DNA of 64,000 bases from JBMYRH01 sp049602155 (GTDB lineage Bacteria; Myxococcota_A; UBA9042; PHBI01; JBMYRH01): contig JBMYRH010000001.1 in NCBI GenBank assembly GCA_049602155.1, positions 413,030 to 477,029 on the forward strand. Reading direction: 5' to 3'. Shown here one piece after another: positions 59,701 through 64,000 of this stretch (position 1 is the first letter of the stretch; each line of letters opens with the position of its first letter). The position numbers and the translations under genes are program-made. The notes under the pieces were generated by a model that worked only from the letters and a program-made list of their open reading frames with translations, searched no databases and was not told the DNA's origin.

Positions 59701-59844
59701 GCTTCGATCCCCACCAAAGTGATCGATCTCTCAGACTACGTGCCGGGGCTCTCTACGGGCGCCACAGTGACCTTCGACCCTGTGCACTTAGAGGTCCTTG
59801 GAGCGGCTGCAATCCTTGGCGGGAAGATCACCGCTGTGCCGTAG
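56785..59844 (+). CDS. Large Cys-rich lipoprotein with somatomedin-B-like and repeated Cys modules
   Basis: A 1019-residue lipoprotein (lipobox ALAGC). An acidic Pro/Asp linker runs to about 120. Residues 120-225 contain CDDGDACTEGDQCVQGSC-type repeats. Two similar regions (about 330-580 and 815-1019) show amphipathic strands and long helices (DVDLTTLTVDIDEIELDI), loosely like tubular lipid-binding proteins. They are separated by a Cys-rich block with a somatomedin-B-like module (CRCDAACVGTGECCADY) and three copies of a CCxxxWDxIC pattern. A surface lipid- or protein-binding role is inferred. Confidence 0.85.
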   Translation: MMERNLCSLMLTMVVALAGCEGTITPGTAGEQVDAGTTETPTDVSSPPRPGTLGDIVPAQSDDDTNEPLAPEDADSDSDSDDSEGTSGGPVIRPPDRPSPDTDTEPPPEDATPQDIGPEASCLDDSDCADGGPCTHGVCYEGACVQVMHSEACDDGDACTEGDQCVQGSCVGEPTGCDDGDPCTVEDSCEDGACEGTPMVCNDDNSCTDDVCYQGECKHLVNELPECALSVEIFEPSRAATLVNQSSLMVVGEVNAPAGGLEELTINGVPVDVNASGTFVHTITTRTGINILIAEASDSFERSARVVQAFAHGQDVLPPGSTNQPAVLDGSLLAWLDRAVFDDDDISDMDDIATLVHEVIDGFDLNAVLPDPLLAEDDKPSFGWCTWDVAVSDISLDLESVALYPVVDGLALKITFTDFYAWVAATAGGVCPDAIGSATSEAITIRGALDVAIGANGIDVDLTTLTVDIDEIELDIQEGVGQLFDWVINWFEDDLTLIVKEQFEAQVAQQVVPLLAGLLETVADFTYEFEVPAIPPNTTTLPMSLVINPSQAVLTPDGLELALSGGFGVAKGITHTSPGSLIGGCVGVDDSSAGASCLGACGDEAPSGCRCDAACVGTGECCADYWTICGDAPANGLGECCSASMTSGCSVNSACEGCICDADPYCCDNNWDAICATSAANECETACGCGSQCCQTNPIGDAGCIVEACEDCVCNVDPYCCEFEWDAICATKAESECDGACQCGETCCQQEGPMGCASDACESCICALDSYCCETTWDSLCVNAAQDECVEDCGCYAGQSGLVGSPLKHNYPIELMAPEAIMNRFFFAVWWGGHMNINVDNAQLAETVGDLGLPGLSLTVDPHLAPIVTGCTDSGGYELQLGDVLMKANFELLGSIQSVTFYASARVGVTLQLVETDEGLNTIGIEIGEVIEAVAQLVDTSGDSPLLENIDHQFIETALSELFISEYLTGIGASIPTKVIDLSDYVPGLSTGATVTFDPVHLEVLGAAAILGGKITAVP

Positions 59845-59849
59845 AGCGC

Positions 59850-59866
59850 GGGCGACGTCCTCGCCC
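59850..59866. terminator. Hairpin between convergent lipoprotein genes
   Basis: GGGCGA and TCGCCC form a 6-bp stem around a 5-nt loop in the 34-bp gap between the convergent stops at 59844 and 59879. A short palindrome CCTCATGAGG follows. It could serve both strands. Confidence 0.4.
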
Positions 59867-59878
59867 CTCATGAGGCGA

Positions 59879-60577
59879 TTAGTTACACCAGAAGGCGGGG
59901 GGCTCCGCGTTCCACGTGCACCCCATCCCTTCGCACTCCTCTTGCCCGATGCAAGTGCCACAAGACTCGAGGCTGCAGGGCGCTGGGCAGCTTGAGGTGT
60001 AGCAAGAGATGTCCATGATGGCGCAGTTCTCCGTACACGCGTCGGCCTCGGGCTGCCACGTCCCGCCAGACGCAATGCAGGCCTCGCAGGGGTCGGGCTC
60101 ACCCTCGACGTCCTCGCCCGAATCCGCCTCGCTCCCCGTATCTTCCTCGAGCGTGGCATCCGCCACCGTCGCCGTGTCGGCCTCAGCGACGTCCTGCACG
60201 GACATCATCGTGTCTTCAGCAGGGACCACATCGTCGAGAGCCCCGCTGTCCTCTGCCTCAGCTACATCGTCAGACGCTGCGTCTAAGTCATGCTGGGTCG
60301 TATCAGCATCGTGTGCCGCGACGTCTGACTCGGGCAGGAGCGCGTCCTCTGAGGCCACGTCGTCGTCGACTGGCTCCGGCGTCACGTCGCCCTTCGAGCC
60401 ACCCTCTTCTGTGTCTGCCACCGTCGTGACGTCCGTCGTGGGCTCTGCCTCGACAGAGTCGGCCATGGAAGCGACGCTCACATCGGTGCTTTCTGCCTCG
60501 GCGGCCGTGTCGGCGTCGCCACCACATGCCGTCGTCAAGACGAGGGCGAGCCCCACACTACACATCACTGCACGCAT
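59879..60577 (-). CDS. Asp/Thr-rich lipoprotein with Cys-rich C terminus
   Basis: A 232-residue lipoprotein (MRAVMCSVGLALVLTTAC). Residues 20-165 are Asp, Glu, Ala, Thr and Val with no fold. The C-terminal 65 residues hold eleven Cys in a compact module (CEACIASGGTW, CTENCAIMDISC, CGTCIGQEECEGMGC), likely disulfide-bonded outside the cell. The architecture, a long acidic linker presenting a small knot-like module, recurs in the window. Function unknown. Confidence 0.85.
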   Translation of the reverse strand: MRAVMCSVGLALVLTTACGGDADTAAEAESTDVSVASMADSVEAEPTTDVTTVADTEEGGSKGDVTPEPVDDDVASEDALLPESDVAAHDADTTQHDLDAASDDVAEAEDSGALDDVVPAEDTMMSVQDVAEADTATVADATLEEDTGSEADSGEDVEGEPDPCEACIASGGTWQPEADACTENCAIMDISCYTSSCPAPCSLESCGTCIGQEECEGMGCTWNAEPPAFWCN

Positions 60578-60698
60578 ATCACTTCTCCGGTCCCGTAGAC
60601 CTTTCCATTATCTGCGGCCCCCCTGACCTGGTCAAAACCTGTCGATTAAAAGGGGTTGTCCCTCGACGACAGCCAGCATGGTGATTACAAGGTGGGGT

Positions 60699-61127
60699 GT
60701 GAGTGACTATTACGACATCTTAGGGGTCGGGCGGCGCGCAAGCACCGAGGAGATCACCCGAGCTTACAAAGCGCTCGTGGTGAAGTTCCACCCTGACCGG
60801 CACGAACAAAACGATCTCAAAGAGCTCGCGGAAGAGAAGCTTAAGCAGGCAAATGCAGCCTACCAAGTGCTCTCGAACCCCCAGCGCAGGCGCCTGTATG
60901 ACGCAGGTCGAATGCAGCCGGGCGTGGCTGGGGCTGGGGCTCAATCCGTACAAATCACCCCCGAGACGCTGCTCAAGAAGGCGCTGGTGACCGGAGCGTG
61001 GATCGTCGGTGTCCCTCTGATGTTTCGTCTGTCACACAATCCGCCGCTCTTCTTGGCGATCTTGGGCGGTGTCTTCGCCTGGCGGTTTTGGCGGAAGCGG
61101 AAAAATGCGACCACACCTGGAGAATAG
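60699..61127 (+). CDS. J-domain protein with C-terminal membrane helices
   Basis: About 142 residues from GTG 60699 (AAGGTGG just upstream); ATG 60678 is the alternative. Residues 1-65 form a J domain: DYYDILGVGRRASTEEITRAYK, with the HPD motif in KFHPDRHEQ and YQVLSNPQRRRLYD; it would stimulate DnaK ATPase. The C terminus has two hydrophobic stretches (ALVTGAWIVGVPLMF, LFLAILGGVFAW) and a basic end, so the J domain is tethered to the inner membrane. It precedes hflK by 69 bp, suggesting a membrane quality-control group. Confidence 0.88.
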   Translation: MSDYYDILGVGRRASTEEITRAYKALVVKFHPDRHEQNDLKELAEEKLKQANAAYQVLSNPQRRRLYDAGRMQPGVAGAGAQSVQITPETLLKKALVTGAWIVGVPLMFRLSHNPPLFLAILGGVFAWRFWRKRKNATTPGE

Positions 61128-61196
61128 CAGTGGACGTTGTGTCTGAGCGTGCTTCGGGTTAGTGCCAGAGACACAGAACGATAAAAGAGGCGAACG

Positions 61197-62213
61197 ATGG
61201 CAGATTACGAGTGGCCCGGCTCCGGTCAGAACGGCAGCCAGCGACCAGAAATAGAGATTAACGTCGATCCTGGGCAGCTGCTGCCCATGATCTGGGGGAT
61301 CGGCGCCTTGGCGCTGATCGCGTGGGCGGCGACGACCTCATACTTCACCGTGGAGGCCAACGAAGAGGCCGTGGTGTTGAGGCTCGGGACCGTCGACTAC
61401 GTGGCCGGACCAGGCTTCCATGCCAAGCTGCCGTTCGGCATCGACATGGCCTACAAGGGCGCCGTGAAGACGGTCCATCAGGCCGAGTTCGGCTACCGGA
61501 CAGTGAGCGCGGGTGTGAAGAGCCAATTCGACTACGCGAGCCCCGAGGTGGTGGCCGAGGCCACCATGCTGACCGGCGACCTCAACCTCGTCATGGTCAA
61601 CTGGGAGGTCCGCTGGAAAATCAAAGATCTCGAAGACTTCCTCTTCGAGGTGCGCGATCCCGTCGCGACCCTTCGAGATGTCTCGGAGGCGGTGATGCGT
61701 ACCGAGATCGGTGACCGCTCCGTGGATGAGGCGCTGACCCTCGACCGTACGGTCATCGAGAACACCGTCGCGAGCAAGATGCAAGGGCTCCTCGATGGCT
61801 TCAAGTCGGGTGTCCACGTGGTCAAAGTGAACCTGAAGCGCGTCGACCCACCGGACGCCGTCCGTGACGCATTCAACGCAGTGAACCGCGCCATCCAGGT
61901 CCGCGACCGCATCGTGAATGAGGCAGAGGGTGAGCGGAACAAGAAGATCCCCGCCGCGCGTGGTGAAAAAGAGCGCGCCATCAAAGAGGCTGAGGGCTAC
62001 AAGCTCGGACGCTTGAACCGCGCCAAAGGTGAGACAGAGGCATTCCTGTCTGTCTTGAAAGAGTACGAGAGCGCCAAAGACATTACCCGTCGGCGCCTCT
62101 ACTTGGACGCGATGGAGAAGGCGCTCCCCAAGGTCGGAGACCTGACACTCGTCGACGGCGAAGGGAGCGGAGTCTTAAAGCTCCTCGACCTCACGCGTAA
62201 GGAGGGCAAGTAG
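61197..62213 (+). CDS. hflK: HflK, SPFH/prohibitin-family membrane protein
   Basis: A 338-residue inner-membrane protein with one N-terminal helix (IWGIGALALIAWAATTSYF) and a periplasmic SPFH domain: VEANEEAVVLRLG, GPGFHAKLPFG and VNWEVRWKIKD. The C-terminal long helix is charged (AEGERNKKIPAARGEKERAIKEAEGYK). HflK and HflC form a cage that regulates FtsH protease. The order hflK-hflC with a stop-start junction (TAG ATG) supports both names. It is shorter than E. coli HflK, lacking the Gly-rich N-terminal extension. Confidence 0.92.
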   Translation: MADYEWPGSGQNGSQRPEIEINVDPGQLLPMIWGIGALALIAWAATTSYFTVEANEEAVVLRLGTVDYVAGPGFHAKLPFGIDMAYKGAVKTVHQAEFGYRTVSAGVKSQFDYASPEVVAEATMLTGDLNLVMVNWEVRWKIKDLEDFLFEVRDPVATLRDVSEAVMRTEIGDRSVDEALTLDRTVIENTVASKMQGLLDGFKSGVHVVKVNLKRVDPPDAVRDAFNAVNRAIQVRDRIVNEAEGERNKKIPAARGEKERAIKEAEGYKLGRLNRAKGETEAFLSVLKEYESAKDITRRRLYLDAMEKALPKVGDLTLVDGEGSGVLKLLDLTRKEGK

Positions 62214-63200
62214 ATGACACCCAGGAAATGGATAGCACTCACCGCGGTCGCAGCGGCGCTCATCGGCGTCGGGAGCACATCGCTCTATGTCGTGCCGGTC
62301 TACCAGTACGCCATCGTGACCCAGTTCGGCCGCGTGGTCGCCACAGACACCGAGCCTGGCTTGCACTTCAAGGTCCCCTTCATCCAGACCGTCAGTCGCA
62401 TCGATCGGCGGCTGCGTGAGTGGGATGGTGAGCCAAGCGATCTCCTGACGATCGACAAAGAAAACATCGAGGTAAACACGTGGGCGCGTTGGCGCGTCAC
62501 GGACCCTCAGGTCTTCTATGAGGCGCTGCGCACAGAGACCGCAGGTCAAGGTGTACTCGACGGCTTGGTCGACGCCTCGGTTAAGAACGTGATCTCCAGC
62601 CAGACGCTGATGGAGGCCCTCCGAAGCTCGGAGCGGCGCCTGAAGTACACGGCGGATGAGTTGGAGGCGGCAGAAGCCGCCAAGAAGGTCATGATTAAAG
62701 AGGGCCGTGAGCAGATCGTGGACGAGATCTTGAAGCAAGCTGCGACCCAGACCGAGGGCGAGTACGGCTTTGAGATGACCGGCCTTGAGATCAAGCGCTT
62801 CAACTACGTGCGCCCCGTCATCCCGAAGATCTACGAGCGCATGCGCTCAGAGCGCATCCGTATCGCCAACCGCTACGAGTCCGAGGGGCGCGAGCGTGAG
62901 GCGAAGATCTTGGGCCAGATGACCAAGGACCTGGAGGAGATCGCCTCTGAAGGTTACCGCGACGCGACCACCGTGCGCGGCTCAGCGGACGCTGAGGTCC
63001 TCAAGATCTACGCTGACGCCTACAGCCAAGACTCGGACTTCTATTCGTTTAGTCGAAGCCTAGAGATCTACCCTGAGGCCTTCGGCTCAGGCACACAGAT
63101 GGTGCTCGACACCGAGAACAACGCGCTGCTCAAGCACCTCAAGAGCCCAGGGGCGAGCCCCACGGCTTCCCGCCCGAAGCTGGTGCCCGCGGCGCGCTAA
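62214..63200 (+). CDS. hflC: HflC, SPFH/prohibitin-family membrane protein
   Basis: A 328-residue partner of HflK beginning immediately after its stop, with GGAGGG 8 nt upstream. One N-terminal helix (IALTAVAAALIGVGSTSLYVV) precedes the SPFH domain (VPVYQYAIVTQFGRVV, EPGLHFKVPF, VNTWARWRVTDP). The C terminus has the family pattern RMRSERIRIANRYESEG and GSADAEVLKIYADAY. The TAA stop lies in a sequence that is repeated three more times in the tandem array downstream. Confidence 0.93.
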   Translation: MTPRKWIALTAVAAALIGVGSTSLYVVPVYQYAIVTQFGRVVATDTEPGLHFKVPFIQTVSRIDRRLREWDGEPSDLLTIDKENIEVNTWARWRVTDPQVFYEALRTETAGQGVLDGLVDASVKNVISSQTLMEALRSSERRLKYTADELEAAEAAKKVMIKEGREQIVDEILKQAATQTEGEYGFEMTGLEIKRFNYVRPVIPKIYERMRSERIRIANRYESEGREREAKILGQMTKDLEEIASEGYRDATTVRGSADAEVLKIYADAYSQDSDFYSFSRSLEIYPEAFGSGTQMVLDTENNALLKHLKSPGASPTASRPKLVPAAR

Positions 63201-63210
63201 CCCGAAGGGC

Positions 63211-63608
63211 TCAAAGACAGCTGCCGCTGTCCGGTCCAATGCACGCGTCCCCTGCGCAGACGATGTCTGCGCAGGGATCGCACGTGCTGCATGCTTGCGC
63301 CCGCTAACCCTCAGGGCTCAAGGGCAACTGCCCTTGTCAGAGCCGACGCAGGCATCAAAGTCGCTACATGTTTGCGCCCGCTAACCCTCAGGGCTCAAGG
63401 GCAACTGCCGTTGCCGGCGCCGACACGGGCGCCCCATGCGCAGACATCGTCTGTGCAAGGGTCTCCGTCACTGCACGTCTGCACCCGCTAACCCTCAGGG
63501 TTCACGGGCAACTGCCGTTGTCGGTGCCGACACAGGCGCCCCCTGCGCAGACATCGTCTGTGCAAGGGTCTCCGTCACTGCACGTCTGTGCCTCGGGGCA
63601 GACGACCT
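63211..63608 (-). repeat. Tandem 107-bp array derived from the C-terminal module of the adjacent gene
   Basis: Four head-to-tail units. The one at 63502-63608 is the true C-terminal coding end of the minus-strand gene (CSDGDPCTDDVCAGG...GSCP, TGA). Units at 63395-63501, 63318-63394 and 63211-63317 are 107, 77 and 107 bp long. Each can still be read as a Cys module ending in its own TGA, and the 77-bp unit lacks 30 bp. They are joined by CGCTAACCCTCAGGGCTCA spacers, a copy of which also forms the hflC stop. The units are not in frame with each other, so they are untranslated duplicates. This fills the 63201-63501 gap. Confidence 0.8.
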
Positions 63609-64000
63609 CAGCCTCACACGGGCAGTGGACACCGCTCGCGCTGCCCGTAGCGTCCCCGGTGCCACCAAAGGCTCCAAGGTTGGGGTAGCACCCATTAGGC
63701 TCAGGCTCTTGGCACACGTTCGTACTCGCCTTGCCCGTATCCACTGCTGGGGAGCCCGTCTGCAGCCTGAAATCTCCTTGCTCAGGCGCCACAAAGAGCG
63801 GATCAGCCGGGAAGCACTGGTTGACGCTGGTGTTGACCAACATTTCGCCATCAGCGTCGCTCGGGCAGTCGTGAAAGAGTGAATACGCCACGCTTAAGAA
63901 CCCGGAGTTATCAGACTTGTTCGCGATACAGCTGCCATCCACTGTTGACATGATGCTGTTCAACACGGAGAGCGACCCCTGCTGTTCCGCCCCGCCGTAG
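63502..64000 (-). CDS. Partial secreted beta-helix protein with Cys-rich end (start outside window)
   Basis: The frame enters from the window edge and ends at TGA 63502-63504, giving about 166 C-terminal residues. NSIMSTVDGSCIANKSDNSG and YSLFHDCPSDADGE resemble rungs of a parallel beta-helix, and DPLFVAPEQGDFRLQTGSPA followed by VDTG and GCYPNLGAFGGTG match the end of choice-of-anchor-Q beta-helix proteins. A terminal module CSDGDPCTDDVCAGGACVGT with six Cys follows, the unit duplicated downstream. The protein is probably exported and surface-bound. It is convergent with hflC. Confidence 0.82.
   Translation of the reverse strand, partial: YGGAEQQGSLSVLNSIMSTVDGSCIANKSDNSGFLSVAYSLFHDCPSDADGEMLVNTSVNQCFPADPLFVAPEQGDFRLQTGSPAVDTGKASTNVCQEPEPNGCYPNLGAFGGTGDATGSASGVHCPCEAEVVCPEAQTCSDGDPCTDDVCAGGACVGTDNGSCP

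Noticed and set aside
63211..63608. CRISPR array at the end of the window
   Set aside because: Units are 107 bp with no short repeat/unique spacer pattern. They are copies of an adjacent coding end.
1..64000. tRNA, rRNA, insertion sequence, prophage or integrase
   Set aside because: No cloverleaf ending in a tRNA T-arm pattern, no rRNA-like stretch, no transposase or integrase motif and no paired attachment repeat was noticed by eye. A tRNA scan was not possible.

Overview
The window is GC-rich DNA from a single chromosome with no rRNA, tRNA, CRISPR array, phage or insertion sequence that I can see. It most likely comes from a member of the Myxococcota (former Deltaproteobacteria). The evidence is a MYXO-CTERM-like tail on a secreted protein, ten tandem Cys-rich repeats with a CGDDGCGG core on a lipoprotein, a membrane Ser/Thr kinase with an AgmX/PglI-like C-terminal domain, a large set of Asp/Glu/Thr-rich lipoproteins, and a GH3-family adenylating enzyme. 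Housekeeping genes (coaX, birA, nadC, serA, eno, pyk, hflK, hflC, recD2) are intact and mixed with secreted proteins of unknown role. Non-ATG starts, especially TTG behind a good Shine-Dalgarno sequence, are common.

Layout. 1-2925 (minus): cofactor operon nadC-birA-coaX followed by a partial repeat protein. 3072-4391 (plus): PIN-PhoH ATPase with a possible overlapping leader ORF. 4398-6556 (minus): a degenerate receiver/coiled-coil protein and an acidic lipoprotein. 6722-13561 (plus): tightly packed recD2, RNB exoribonuclease, XPB-type helicase and Bax1-type nuclease, the most system-like nucleic-acid cluster here. 13516-16986 (minus): small lipoprotein, HEAT protein and SGNH/beta-helix protein. 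17155-21928 (plus): overlapping operon of Ser/Thr kinase, unknown lipoprotein, mono-haem lipoprotein and a porin-like barrel with a CxxCH motif. 22057-26619 (minus): a hydrolase lacking its nucleophile, a large hypothetical and a PHP-domain lipoprotein. 26720-29653 (plus): cytochrome/copper-monooxygenase-fold lipoprotein with ten Cys repeats. 29661-33454 (minus): TetR regulator with a perfect palindromic operator, RetSat/CrtI-like oxidoreductase, small hypothetical and LRR protein. 33527-41975 (plus): serA, MMPL/RND transporter, GH3 enzyme, MotA/MotB-like pair and class V aminotransferase. 41959-45531 (minus): sugar dehydrogenase-dihaem fusion and enolase. 45756-48497 (plus): two small lipoproteins and a nitrilase-family amidase, with a 515-bp intergenic region between the first lipoprotein and the amidase. 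48551-51094 (minus): pseudokinase-TPR protein. 51206-54678 (plus): HEAT/TPR protein and pyruvate kinase. 54694-56574 (minus): ZIP-ArsP fusion permease. 56785-59844 (plus): large Cys-rich lipoprotein. 59879-60577 (minus): small lipoprotein. 60699-63200 (plus): J-domain membrane protein, hflK and hflC. 63211-64000 (minus): partial beta-helix protein with a decayed tandem array of its own C-terminal module.

The most interesting unexplained signals are these. First, the 46275-46789 intergenic region holds a textbook sigma-54 promoter, upstream palindromes resembling enhancer sites, a structured stretch with C-rich anti-Shine-Dalgarno motifs and a strong terminal hairpin; I read it as a probable sigma-54-dependent small RNA. 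Second, the recD2-RNB-XPB-Bax1 quartet. Third, the kinase/cytochrome/porin operon. Fourth, several proteins whose folds are kept but whose catalytic residues are lost. Fifth, the 107-bp tandem array at the hflC junction.
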